From: Parasedimentitalea marina
GTDB taxonomy: Bacteria > Pseudomonadota > Alphaproteobacteria > Rhodobacterales > Rhodobacteraceae
Length of the DNA stretch: 64,000 bases
NCBI RefSeq assembly: GCF_004006175.1
Contig: NZ_CP033219.1
Coordinates: 4,340,001 to 4,404,000 of the forward strand
Reading direction: 5' to 3'
Under the pieces are notes generated by a model. It had not been told where the DNA came from and did not search any database. It saw only the letters and a list, made by a program, of their open reading frames with translations. The position numbers and the translations under genes were made by a program. This document shows positions 25,088 through 32,892 of the stretch, one piece after another. Within the stretch, counting starts at the first letter, position 1; the number at the start of each line of letters is the position of its first letter.

Positions 25088-26569
25088 ATGCTTGATCAGT
25101 TCCTAGAAGGCTTCGCTATGGCGATGCGCGTGGACACTTTTGTGCTGATGGGGGCAGGGCTGTTTGGCGGAATGCTAGTTGGCGCACTACCTGGTTTCAC
25201 GACTTTGATGGCAATGGCCATCTTGCTACCAATCTCGTTCTTTCTTGACCCGATTGTTGGTATTCCGTTTCTACTGGGCGTCTACAAAGGCGGCATCTTT
25301 GGCGGCAGTATTCCAGCTATCTTGGTCTCGATGCCTGGTACCGGTGCTGCCGTGGCCACGTCGAGGGATGGCTATGCGCTGACCAAACAGGGCAAATCCC
25401 GCAAAGCGCTGGATATGGCACTGTTTTCCTCAGTGTTCGGCGATACCGCCAGCGATATCTTTACAATATTCATGATCTTTCCAATTGCCTTTTTGGTCAT
25501 GCAATTTGGTCCACCCGAACTGTTCGCGGTTCTGTTGCTAAGCCTGGTCATCATTGCCGCTACTTCAGGGTCCAGCACAATGAAAAGCCTGATCATGATG
25601 GCTGTCGGTCTGTGGCTGTCCTTTATTGGCACCGATCCTTTGGGGGGGGTAGAACGGTTTACATTCGGGCTGTTTGATCTGAAGTCCGGCATTCCGCTGC
25701 TGCCGATGCTAATCGGCGTGTTTGCGATCCCCGAGATTGCAGGCGTGGTGATCCGCAATGAAAAAGTGAAACAGCTGGCATCGCTGATGGGCGAACGTCT
25801 GACCTTTCGTGAATTCCGCGCAACTCTGAAGACGATCTGCCGGTCGACGGTTATTGGCACTGGCATCGGCATTATTCCAGGACTGGGGCAAGTGGTTGCC
25901 GCAATGATGGGATATGCGGCGGCCAAAAATGCCTCGGACCATCCCGAGACCTTTGGTCAGGGCGATTTAGAAGGCGTAGCCGCTGCCGAAGCTGCCAATA
26001 ACGCGGTGAATGGGCCGACTATGGTGCCTCTGCTGACACTTGGTATTCCGGGTGACAATGTGACAGCCATTCTGCTGGGCGCCTTTGTGGCCCAAGGCCT
26101 TCGTCCTGGTCCGCAATTGTTCGAAGAGCAGGGGGCCACGGTTTTTGCCATCCTGATTGCCATGGTATTCGCCAACCTGATGTTCCTGGTCATTGGCTAC
26201 CTGTCGATCCCGTTCTTTTCACGGCTGGTCCGGATCAAAACCTCGGTGCTGATCCCCGTGGTGATCATGTTCGCCTTTGCTGGTGCCTATGTGTTCCGGT
26301 CCGACACCTTTGACCTGCTGATGTTGGTTGGATTTGGGATTTTCGGATTGATCGCAAAGGCTGGAAAATTCGATGTCATGCCGATGGTTATGGGATTCAT
26401 CCTCGGCCCGCCAATGGAATACGCTTTCGGTCAGACCATCGCCATGGGGAACGGTTCTACACTCGCATTCCTCTTTGACGAACGGATCGCTGCGCTGATG
26501 ATTTTGGTCGCCACGCCGATGATCGGATTGCTCCTGTGGAGACGGATGAAAACTGTCCCCTCAGACTAA
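25088..26569 (+). CDS. Tripartite tricarboxylate transporter TctA-family permease
   Basis: The 493-residue large permease of a TTT importer with about 12 membrane spans. The two family repeats are visible: GALPGFTTLMAMAILLP near residue 32 and LTLGIPGDNVTAILLGAF near residue 320. The central GTGIGIIPGLGQVVAAMMGYAAAK (residues about 258-281, quoted by its GIIPGLGQ core) is also typical. It is followed, 68 bp on, by its TctC gene. Confidence 0.93.
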   Translation: MLDQFLEGFAMAMRVDTFVLMGAGLFGGMLVGALPGFTTLMAMAILLPISFFLDPIVGIPFLLGVYKGGIFGGSIPAILVSMPGTGAAVATSRDGYALTKQGKSRKALDMALFSSVFGDTASDIFTIFMIFPIAFLVMQFGPPELFAVLLLSLVIIAATSGSSTMKSLIMMAVGLWLSFIGTDPLGGVERFTFGLFDLKSGIPLLPMLIGVFAIPEIAGVVIRNEKVKQLASLMGERLTFREFRATLKTICRSTVIGTGIGIIPGLGQVVAAMMGYAAAKNASDHPETFGQGDLEGVAAAEAANNAVNGPTMVPLLTLGIPGDNVTAILLGAFVAQGLRPGPQLFEEQGATVFAILIAMVFANLMFLVIGYLSIPFFSRLVRIKTSVLIPVVIMFAFAGAYVFRSDTFDLLMLVGFGIFGLIAKAGKFDVMPMVMGFILGPPMEYAFGQTIAMGNGSTLAFLFDERIAALMILVATPMIGLLLWRRMKTVPSD

Positions 26570-26637
26570 TGGTCCAAGCCGCGGCATCAGCTGCTTGGTT
26601 CAAAATACTTCTACAACGATGCAATAGGGAGGAAGAC

Positions 26638-27609
26638 ATGCTTAAATCAACTATCAAACGGGTGGCTGCAACCGCAGTTGCCGCTGGGTTCGCAGTGACC
26701 GCGTCATTGGGAGCAGCCCAGGCAGAGTATCCGGAAAAGCCAATCACTATGGTTATTCCACTGGGGGCCGGCGGCTCGCATGACTTGAATGCACGTGTGA
26801 TCACTTCGATCATTCCTACGTATCTAAATCAGGCGATGATCGTCCGTCTGACACCTGGTTCGGGCGGCCAAAAAGGCACGCAGGAAGTCGCCAATTCGGC
26901 GGCCGACGGGTATACGCTGCTGTTCACGCACAACTATATCGACATGCTTCAGCAGCACGTTGAAAACCTGCCATACGATCCAATGGAAGATTTCATTCCA
27001 ATTGCCCGGGTTAACTATGCGCCTGCTGGCATCGTGGTTCGGGCAGACAGCCCATATCAAACCTTTGACGATCTCGTCGCAGCGGCCCAGGCAAACCCAG
27101 ACTCGATCCGGATGTCGCATTCGGGCAACTGGGGGGCGTTCTTTGTACCTGCAGCTCAGATCATGAAAGCACGGGATTTCAGCTTGAACCTGGTTCCTTA
27201 CAAAGGTGGCGGACCAGCTCTGCAGGCGCTGCTTGCGGGTGATTCCGATGTGACGATGGGCTTCCCATCGACTTTGGGGTCGCTGCTTGATGCGGGGACC
27301 ATTCGGGTTCTGGCAACTGCTGGTTCCGAGCGGATGTTCGACGATGTTCCTACTCTTGCTGAAGTTGGCGTAGAGGGTGACATTGGCTTCATGCACCGTG
27401 TTGTTCTGGCTCCAAAAGGCACGCCGGACGATGTGGTCGCCACCTTGACCGACGCCTTCGGTAAGCTTGTTGAAGATAAAACCTTCACACGTATGATGGG
27501 TCGCTTGAATGAGACCATCGATCTGCTGGATGGAGCGGAATACCAGGCAATGCGTCAAGAGCAGGACGCTGCCTATGCTGACCTCGTCAAAGTTCTGACA
27601 AGCCAGTAA
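26638..27609 (+). CDS. Tripartite tricarboxylate transporter TctC/BUG-family binding protein
   Basis: A 323-residue periplasmic binding protein of the BUG/TctC family. A signal peptide (residues 1-29, ending AQA) precedes YPEKPITMVIPLGAGGSHD, the conserved start of BUG proteins that holds the carboxylate-binding loop; ADGYTLLFTH and VPTLAEVGVEG are also typical. The ATG at 26638 follows GGGAGGAAG; a longer frame overlapping TctA is not supported. It ends at a strong terminator. This is the expected binding partner of the TctAB pair, which makes the extra TRAP-type protein in the operon odd. Confidence 0.93.
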   Translation: MLKSTIKRVAATAVAAGFAVTASLGAAQAEYPEKPITMVIPLGAGGSHDLNARVITSIIPTYLNQAMIVRLTPGSGGQKGTQEVANSAADGYTLLFTHNYIDMLQQHVENLPYDPMEDFIPIARVNYAPAGIVVRADSPYQTFDDLVAAAQANPDSIRMSHSGNWGAFFVPAAQIMKARDFSLNLVPYKGGGPALQALLAGDSDVTMGFPSTLGSLLDAGTIRVLATAGSERMFDDVPTLAEVGVEGDIGFMHRVVLAPKGTPDDVVATLTDAFGKLVEDKTFTRMMGRLNETIDLLDGAEYQAMRQEQDAAYADLVKVLTSQ

Positions 27610-27616
27610 CAAAAAT

Positions 27617-27653
27617 AGGGCCGTGCAGAGTATTATCTGCACGGCCCTTTTCT
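27617..27653 (+). terminator. Rho-independent terminator after tctC
   Basis: AGGGCCGTGCAGA pairs perfectly with TCTGCACGGCCCT around a six-base loop, followed by TTTTCT. It closes the TRAP/TTT operon and also separates it from the convergent Ldh-family gene. Confidence 0.9.
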
Positions 27654-27692
27654 ATTCTGAATTTCATGTGGTTTTGTGACCCGCCTAGAATA

Positions 27693-28748
27693 TCACAACG
27701 GGGCAACACCCAAGTCTTGCGCCAGCGTGTTCAACACAGCCAACAAGGTAGCTGGCAAGGGAATTCCATGTTCAGATCTTTCCTGTGTCACCTGCGCAAG
27801 CCGCTCTCCGGGCAGACGAATACTATCAAATCCCGGCAGCCGAGGCGAAGATTTCATCTCCTGCCAGATCTTATCAATATCCGATTTGAACTGGGCCGGG
27901 TCGGCAAAGGCCTTGATATCCAGCGCAATCACAAAATGTCCGGTGTTGGTTGTCGTTTCAGAATCCGCGTTGAAATCAACGACCTCACGGCCAAAGGCTG
28001 CGCCGTTCAAGGTGCCCGCGAGAATTCCAAAAATCAGCGACAGGCCATAACCCTTGGGGCCGCCAATAGGCAGCAGAAACCCCTCGGAGGCGCGGTTGGG
28101 GTCGGTCAGCGGTTGACCGTTTTTGTCGATCATCCAGCCTTCGGGCATGGTTTCGCCCCGTTGGGCCGCCGTCTTGACCTTGCCGTAGGCAGCAACTGTC
28201 GTCGCCATGTCCAGAATGATAGGTGGGTTGTTGGTCGACGGCAGAGCAATAGAAATAGGGTTCGTACTCAGCAGCATTTCGGTGCCACCCCAGGGAGGCA
28301 TATGGTTGGCGCTGCCGACGGCCACATAGATGCCAATCATGTCTTCTTCTGCCGGCATCGCGGCATAAAGCGAGGCCGGACCCGCGTGGTTCGAGTGCCG
28401 TGCCCCAACCCAGGCTACGCCGGTGGTTCTGGCTTTCTCCATGGCCAGCTGTGTGGCATGGTTCATGACCAAATGCCCCAACCCGTTGCCACCATCAATC
28501 AAGGCTGTGGCGGCACGCTCTTCAACGGTACGAAACTGCGCGTTGACGTCCAGCCCACCGGCCTGAATGCGGCGGATGTATTGCGGCAGTCGGAAAACGC
28601 CATGCCCATCCTGACCAATAAGATCAGCACGGGCCATCAAGCCCGCCGCCTGCTCTGCATTGGTCTCGGTCATGCCGCATGATCGAAAGCAACGCGCAAT
28701 GAAGGCGCGCAAGTCATCATGGGGCGTCAAGGCGGGAAAATCGGGCAT
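27693..28748 (-). CDS. Ldh-family (malate/L-lactate/ureidoglycolate-type) dehydrogenase
   Basis: A 351-residue NAD(P)-dependent 2-hydroxyacid or imine reductase of the Ldh_2 family (YlbC/ComC/AllD group), structurally unlike classic lactate dehydrogenase. Visible motifs: DLIGQDGHGVFRLPQY with the catalytic His, ARHSNHAGPAS, PWGGTEMLLSTNPISIALP (dinucleotide/substrate region; described by its GGTEMLLSTNP core) and the late GPKGYGLSL. The ATG at 28748 is preferred over an adjacent TTG. It is divergent from a small cupin gene and convergent with the TTT operon. Confidence 0.9.
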   Translation of the reverse strand: MPDFPALTPHDDLRAFIARCFRSCGMTETNAEQAAGLMARADLIGQDGHGVFRLPQYIRRIQAGGLDVNAQFRTVEERAATALIDGGNGLGHLVMNHATQLAMEKARTTGVAWVGARHSNHAGPASLYAAMPAEEDMIGIYVAVGSANHMPPWGGTEMLLSTNPISIALPSTNNPPIILDMATTVAAYGKVKTAAQRGETMPEGWMIDKNGQPLTDPNRASEGFLLPIGGPKGYGLSLIFGILAGTLNGAAFGREVVDFNADSETTTNTGHFVIALDIKAFADPAQFKSDIDKIWQEMKSSPRLPGFDSIRLPGERLAQVTQERSEHGIPLPATLLAVLNTLAQDLGVAPL

Positions 28749-28810
28749 CAAAATCTGCCTTCCTGTGTTTTAAGGCGCAGAGCGCCAATTCAATTGAAAA
28801 GAGGTGAAAC

Positions 28811-29215
28811 ATGTCGAACGGGTTTTCCATCAGGTACCATGAGGTAAATGTATTCAGCAGGGGGGACGGCGTTGAAACCCGTTTGCTTGTGGGTAAGGGC
28901 TGTGCAGATGAGACGCCGTTTACCAGCGGCACAACGGTCTTTCCCAAAGGCTGTGGTGCGCCGCTGCATTCTCATAATTGCGCTGAACAGGTGACCATTC
29001 TGGAGGGCACTGCCGAAGCAATGATCGGCGGGGAGACGATCCAGCTGAGTAAGCTGGATACGTCTTTTGTCCCCGCCAATGCACCGCATTACTTTCGCAA
29101 TACTGGCGATACGCCACTTGTCATTTTGTGGATCTACGGAGCCCGCGATGTGACCCGAACCTTTACCGAGACCGGGGAAACTGTCCCCCATATGTCGTCC
29201 GGCGATCAAGTTTGA
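28811..29215 (+). CDS. Cupin-domain protein
   Basis: A 134-residue single cupin. The two cupin motifs are recognisable: motif 1 around GCGAPLHSHNCAEQVTILEG (with the metal-binding H-x-H and later Glu) and motif 2 around VPANAPHYFRNTGDTP. Such proteins act as small dioxygenases, isomerases or ligand sensors; the function here is not evident. A good AGAGGTGA ribosome site precedes the ATG. It ends at a strong stem-loop shared with the convergent gene. Confidence 0.85.
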   Translation: MSNGFSIRYHEVNVFSRGDGVETRLLVGKGCADETPFTSGTTVFPKGCGAPLHSHNCAEQVTILEGTAEAMIGGETIQLSKLDTSFVPANAPHYFRNTGDTPLVILWIYGARDVTRTFTETGETVPHMSSGDQV

Positions 29216-29228
29216 TCCTGGCCCAAAC

Positions 29229-29260
29229 ATACCGCCTAAAGTCAGACCTTTAGGCGGTAT
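29229..29260. terminator. Bidirectional stem-loop between convergent genes
   Basis: ATACCGCCTAAAG and its exact complement form a 13-bp stem with a six-base loop. The right arm lies inside the last codons of the leftward cupin-like gene, whose TGA falls in the loop. Confidence 0.75.
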
Positions 29261-29703
29261 TCGTTCGGGATCGACAATGGTGTGTTGGGACCATCGAGGA
29301 ACTCAACCGTGCAAAACGACAGCATGGTGTCGCCAATGTTCTCAACGGAATGAACCATAGAATCCATCTCGCCATAAGCGAAGTGACGTGTCTCGCCCAC
29401 ATAATGCGTCACATCCCGAATTTCGCCAGAAGAGAAATATCCACGTGCCTTGCCATCTGCGAGGGCGGACCAGAAGTAGGTATTGACGTGACGGTGAAAC
29501 GCACAGCGATTGCCGGGCGCAATATGCAGGTGCCAAACCCGGAGCTTGTCAGTTTCCGAAACCAGAACCGACCCGACAACACCGTTGTCTTGATGCTCGA
29601 GCATCTCGGCATGCATGCCCTCGGGCCAATGGGCAAAGGCGGCAGGATCGGTTGCCATTTCCACGTGGTCGGACCCGTGTGTGGGGATAGATGTATTGGT
29701 CAT
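29242..29703 (-). CDS. Cupin-like hypothetical protein
   Basis: A 153-residue cytosolic protein with a cupin-type beta-barrel pattern: HIAPGNRCAFHRHVNTYFW holds a likely metal-binding H-x-H and GEMDSMVHSVENIGDTML the second motif. No catalytic role is evident. The ATG at 29703 follows an AGGAA site; a longer frame to 29748 overlaps the aldolase gene and is less likely. It is the last gene of the ADH/DHDPS run and its final codons lie within a stem-loop. Confidence 0.75.
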   Translation of the reverse strand: MTNTSIPTHGSDHVEMATDPAAFAHWPEGMHAEMLEHQDNGVVGSVLVSETDKLRVWHLHIAPGNRCAFHRHVNTYFWSALADGKARGYFSSGEIRDVTHYVGETRHFAYGEMDSMVHSVENIGDTMLSFCTVEFLDGPNTPLSIPNEYRLKV

Positions 29704-29744
29704 TTGGACGTTCCTGACAGAATTGGCAAAAGCCGAAGTTGCGA

Positions 29745-30656
29745 TCAAGCGGAGTGCACCGCCGCTAGATCGGCTCGAAATGCGGCCTGTTGATCAGAGG
29801 TGAGGCCAACCAAAGGTGGGCCCATGCGGGTCCAGGTGTCATCGCCGGTTCTCCAGGCCTCGGCCTGTTTCATGGCAGCCATCATCGGATATTTTGACGC
29901 CATCGCCCGCGCTCTTTTTACAGCTGCCATGGCGGTTTCGCGCTCGGGGCCATCGGATGTTTGCAATGCCGTCTGTGCCAGCGCGCCGAATATATTGGTC
30001 GAGCCCGAGATGATACCCGCCGTTCCAATGGACAGACCCTGCCACAGCATCGCTTCAGAGGAAGGGTAAACGTCAAATCCCTCGGAAATGCCGCCAGTAG
30101 CTTCGACAATGGCACGGCTTTGTTCAAAGTCACCGCTGCTGTCTTTTAACCCGGCGATGATGGGACCAAAGGCCTTGCGCAACCGCACCACCAGTTCGGG
30201 TGACAGCGGGGTTTGGGACATCTGCGGAAAGTGGTAAAGATAGACCCGCAGATCATCACTGCCAACCTGTTCGACCAGTCTGGCGTAGGCGGCAAACAAA
30301 CCATCATCGGATACGTTTTTGTAATAGTAGGGCGGCAGCACCAGTACATTACAAAATCCAGCCTCAAGCGCAGCTTTGGTTAATGCAATGCTGTCGCCAA
30401 TTGCTGGCGCACCAGTTCCGAAAATCACTTGATCGGATTTGAACCCAGCGGCTTGAAACGCTTGTGGTAGGCCCAGTCGGTCGCGCATCGCAACAGAACT
30501 GCCTTCGCCTGTTGTGCCGGTAGGGGCAACGCCATCACAGCCACCGTCGGTTACAAGATGGCGGCAATACCCCGTCAGCTTGTCAGTATCGAGCGATCCG
30601 TCCGCGTGGAACGGTGAAATTGCTGCCGCATAGATGCCGCGTTTAGCCTTGGTCAT
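29745..30656 (-). CDS. DapA/KDG-aldolase-family lyase
   Basis: A 303-residue class I aldolase of the dihydrodipicolinate synthase/N-acetylneuraminate lyase family. The pyruvate-binding GTTGEGSS motif (about residues 47-54), the proton-relay Tyr in VYLYHFP and the Schiff-base Lys in IAGLKDSSGD are all intact. Members include 2-keto-3-deoxy acid aldolases and dehydratases. Next to a Zn alcohol dehydrogenase (ATGA overlap) and an FCD regulator, a role in sugar-acid breakdown is more likely than lysine synthesis; this is inference. Confidence 0.9.
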   Translation of the reverse strand: MTKAKRGIYAAAISPFHADGSLDTDKLTGYCRHLVTDGGCDGVAPTGTTGEGSSVAMRDRLGLPQAFQAAGFKSDQVIFGTGAPAIGDSIALTKAALEAGFCNVLVLPPYYYKNVSDDGLFAAYARLVEQVGSDDLRVYLYHFPQMSQTPLSPELVVRLRKAFGPIIAGLKDSSGDFEQSRAIVEATGGISEGFDVYPSSEAMLWQGLSIGTAGIISGSTNIFGALAQTALQTSDGPERETAMAAVKRARAMASKYPMMAAMKQAEAWRTGDDTWTRMGPPLVGLTSDQQAAFRADLAAVHSA

Positions 30657-31852
30657 TGTGATTTACCTTCGGTGATTTGGTCCGTAGTTGCCGTTGGCTG
30701 GCGCATTGAAACAACGACTTTGATAGCGTCATCGATGCGTTCACGCGCGTAGCGTAGCGCAGTTGGCAGGTCTTCCAATGGAAATGTATGTGTGTGGATC
30801 AGGCTGGCATCGAACCGCTTCTCGGCCATAAAGGCCATGGCCCGATGGGTGGCTGATCGGCCCTCGCCACGGATGCCGTACAGGTAGATATTATTGACCG
30901 CCAAGGCCCCCAGATCAAAATTAACGGCTTTCTTGGGAAAGGCGGCCAGACAGATCTTGCCGCCACGATTGGTCATATGCACCGCCTGATTGACGGTTGT
31001 TTCATTGCCGGCGCAGTCGACCACATAGTCCGCACCCTTGCCGGTGATCTCTTTGATCCGGGCGACAACGTCTTCTTCTTTTGGGTTGATGACTATGTCC
31101 GCACCCAGCTTGGTGCCGATCTGGTTGCGGTTTTCGCGGGTGCCAACCAGGATCACAGGCGAGGCCCCAAGGGCCTTGGCCACTGCAACTGCCAGCAATC
31201 CGATAGGTCCCGGGCCAATCACAACGACGCTTTCACCTGCGACCAACCCGCCCAATTCGGTCAGGCCGTACATCGACGTACCGGCAGTAACCACCAGCGT
31301 CGCCTCCTCGTCAGTCATAGTGGCGGGAACGCGGATCATGGTGTTGATGTTGTTCACCGCATATTCGGCAAAGCCGCCGTTGGTGGTGAAGCCATTGGCC
31401 CGATGGCCCTTGTCGGTGTCGCCGTAGTTCAGACCGTAGTTGTGACAGGACGTGTACATGCCCATGCGGCATCGTTTGCATTGGCCGCAACCGGCGTGAA
31501 TTTCAACGGTGACCCGCTCGCCAATTTCAAACTCATCCACACCGGGGCCGAGAGCGGCGATTGTGCCCATATACTCGTGGCCAGGCGTGAACTCTTTGTT
31601 AAAAGGGGCCCCGCCCTCGATCAGGGCAGGGGTGCCGTAAGTCAGGATCTCGAGGTCGGTGGCGCAGATGGCTACCGCATCGATCCGAACCAGTGCCTCT
31701 GAGCGACCAGGGACAGGCACATCCTTAGTTTTCAGTGTTAGCTCTTCTGGATCGCCCAAGACCCAGGCCTTCATCGACTGTGGCACCGGCATTCTGGATG
31801 AGGTGGTGACCCCGTGCCAGCTGGAATCCACGTCTGTATTTTTGATATTCAT
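30653..31852 (-). CDS. Zinc-dependent alcohol dehydrogenase (MDR family)
   Basis: A 399-residue medium-chain dehydrogenase. The catalytic zinc ligands are Cys in AICATDLE and His-Glu in PGHEYMG; the structural zinc site is CGQCKRCRMGMYTSC with four Cys. The NAD-binding motif GPGPIGLLAVAVAK follows. The family oxidises sugar alcohols, threonine or similar substrates. The gene starts 18 bp from a TTGGTCGACCAA operator and diverges from the matching FCD regulator. Its stop overlaps the aldolase start. Confidence 0.93.
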   Translation of the reverse strand: MNIKNTDVDSSWHGVTTSSRMPVPQSMKAWVLGDPEELTLKTKDVPVPGRSEALVRIDAVAICATDLEILTYGTPALIEGGAPFNKEFTPGHEYMGTIAALGPGVDEFEIGERVTVEIHAGCGQCKRCRMGMYTSCHNYGLNYGDTDKGHRANGFTTNGGFAEYAVNNINTMIRVPATMTDEEATLVVTAGTSMYGLTELGGLVAGESVVVIGPGPIGLLAVAVAKALGASPVILVGTRENRNQIGTKLGADIVINPKEEDVVARIKEITGKGADYVVDCAGNETTVNQAVHMTNRGGKICLAAFPKKAVNFDLGALAVNNIYLYGIRGEGRSATHRAMAFMAEKRFDASLIHTHTFPLEDLPTALRYARERIDDAIKVVVSMRQPTATTDQITEGKSQ

Positions 31853-31870
31853 GTCCCGCCTCTTCGATCA

Positions 31871-31882
31871 TTGGTCGACCAA
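31871..31882. promoter_or_regulatory. Palindromic operator TTGGTCGACCAA, copy 1
   Basis: A perfect 12-bp palindrome 18 bp upstream of the alcohol dehydrogenase start. It matches the TGGT-n-ACCA type site of FadR/FCD-subgroup GntR regulators, and the regulator gene is next door. Confidence 0.75.
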
Positions 31883-31966
31883 TATATCGATTCAAAAATC
31901 AATACTTGGACATCGATACAGTGTTTGACCTATGTTAGTATAGACTCAACGAAGGAAGAATATCTG

Positions 31967-32011
31967 ATGCCGGGCATAATCAAAAATGATATCAATTTGG
32001 TCGACCAATGA
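31967..32011 (+). CDS. 14-residue leader ORF upstream of the FCD regulator
   Basis: ATG-started frame encoding MPGIIKNDINLVDQ, with a GAAGGAAG ribosome site about seven bases upstream. Its TGA overlaps the regulator ATG (ATGA). The regulator has no ribosome site of its own because operator copy 2 fills that position, so the leader probably drives its translation by coupling. Confidence 0.5.
   Translation: MPGIIKNDINLVDQ
31997..32008. promoter_or_regulatory. Palindromic operator TTGGTCGACCAA, copy 2
   Basis: Identical to the copy at 31871-31882, centre to centre 126 bp. Its last base is the A of the regulator's ATG, so binding would block transcription of the regulator: a simple autorepression arrangement. 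Confidence 0.75.
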
Positions 32012-32685
32012 AAGGTGGTTCGCTGGCCAGGGTTCGATCCTGGTTAAAGGCCGAATCGCAACCCGAAGGTTTCAAGTTGCCGTCGGAACGTGAACTGGCC
32101 CCTCAATTGGGGTTAAGTCGGACAGATTTACGCAAGGCGCTATTGGTGTTGGAGGCCGAAGGGCGGTTAGAGCGCAGGGTTGGGCGGGGTACATTTTTGT
32201 GCAACGCGCCGGCTGACAGTACCGGACTTGAGGCTGGAACGGATACCGCCAGTCTGGCAGAGCGCACTGGGCCGATGGAGGCAATGAATGCGCGATTGGC
32301 GCTAGAGCCAGAGTTGGCTCAGATGGCTGCATTGCAGGCAACCAGACAGCAAGTCTCCCAATTGGGCGCACTTGCGCAGGCGATGCGGGTTGCACCCGGA
32401 TGGCTCGCATATGAAGAGCTGGATGCCGATTTCCACGACCTTCTGGCACGAAGTGCCGGTAATTCGTTGCTGTATGAGTTACATCGAATCGTCAACGCGG
32501 TGCGTAAGGTGGTTGTCTGGCGTCGCTTAAATCCGGCCAATCAGGCACCGCCGACTGATTATCATTCGCTGGACGAGCATGACGCTATCGTCATGGCATT
32601 GGAACATCGCGACCCGGCTGCAGCACGAGCGGCGATGCGCGCGCACCTGCGGGCAACAATCGATGCGATGACTGGTGACACATAG
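32008..32685 (+). CDS. GntR/FadR-type regulator (FCD domain)
   Basis: A 225-residue regulator with a winged helix (residues about 8-68: KLPSERELAPQLGLSRTDLRKAL, RRVGRGTF) and an FCD effector domain (about 85-220) with the DFHDLLARSAGN and LDEHDAIVMAL metal-ligand segments. It resembles the regulator at 9.6 kb in layout. Divergent from the Zn-ADH/aldolase operon and flanked by two identical palindromes, it most likely represses both units. The ATG used lies inside operator copy 2. Confidence 0.9.
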   Translation: MKGGSLARVRSWLKAESQPEGFKLPSERELAPQLGLSRTDLRKALLVLEAEGRLERRVGRGTFLCNAPADSTGLEAGTDTASLAERTGPMEAMNARLALEPELAQMAALQATRQQVSQLGALAQAMRVAPGWLAYEELDADFHDLLARSAGNSLLYELHRIVNAVRKVVVWRRLNPANQAPPTDYHSLDEHDAIVMALEHRDPAAARAAMRAHLRATIDAMTGDT

Positions 32686-32754
32686 GAAAAGGGCCACCCG
32701 GATTGGATGAATCTGTCCTGGGGGATACAGGTTCCGGAGCGGTTTTTTCATAAA

Positions 32755-32762
32755 GTCCGGAC
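32755..32762. promoter_or_regulatory. GTCCGGAC palindrome, upstream copy
   Basis: A perfect 8-bp palindrome followed by AAAT, 83 bp upstream of an identical copy that sits inside the promoter of the Gfo/Idh gene. Probably an auxiliary operator for the same regulator. Confidence 0.5.
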
Positions 32763-32828
32763 AAATGGTGGAGGTATTGGATCTGAGATCGATAATAAGC
32801 GGATGAAAAATTGCAATTTTTAGGATGA

Positions 32829-32856
32829 TTGACAAATGTCCGGACAAATGTAAATT
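32829..32856 (+). promoter_or_regulatory. Promoter with embedded GTCCGGAC operator
   Basis: TTGACA (32829-32834), a 16-bp spacer and TAAATT (32851-32856) form a good sigma70-type promoter. The spacer contains GTCCGGAC (32838-32845) flanked by ACAAAT on both sides, so a bound repressor would exclude polymerase. The Gfo/Idh gene starts 37 bp downstream. Confidence 0.65.
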
Positions 32857-32892
32857 TGGGTAAAAGGAAGACTTACGCGAAGGAAGTATCGA

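Noticed and set aside
26824..27642. A 272-codon open frame on the minus strand
   Set aside because: It is the shadow of the TctC gene; the product is rich in Arg, His and Cys with no recognisable motif and it crosses the terminator.
30977..31702. A 241-codon open frame on the plus strand
   Set aside because: Antisense to the Zn alcohol dehydrogenase, whose complete zinc and NAD motifs show the minus strand is coding. The plus-strand product has no domain pattern.
32026..32050. A GGTTCGATCC sequence suggestive of a tRNA T-arm
   Set aside because: It is inside the coding region of the FCD regulator (ARVRSW) and no acceptor stem or anticodon arm surrounds it.
32701..32750. Possible terminator after the FCD regulator, with a T6 run at 32743
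   Set aside because: The only stem I can form (CCTG/CAGG) is four base pairs, too weak to claim.
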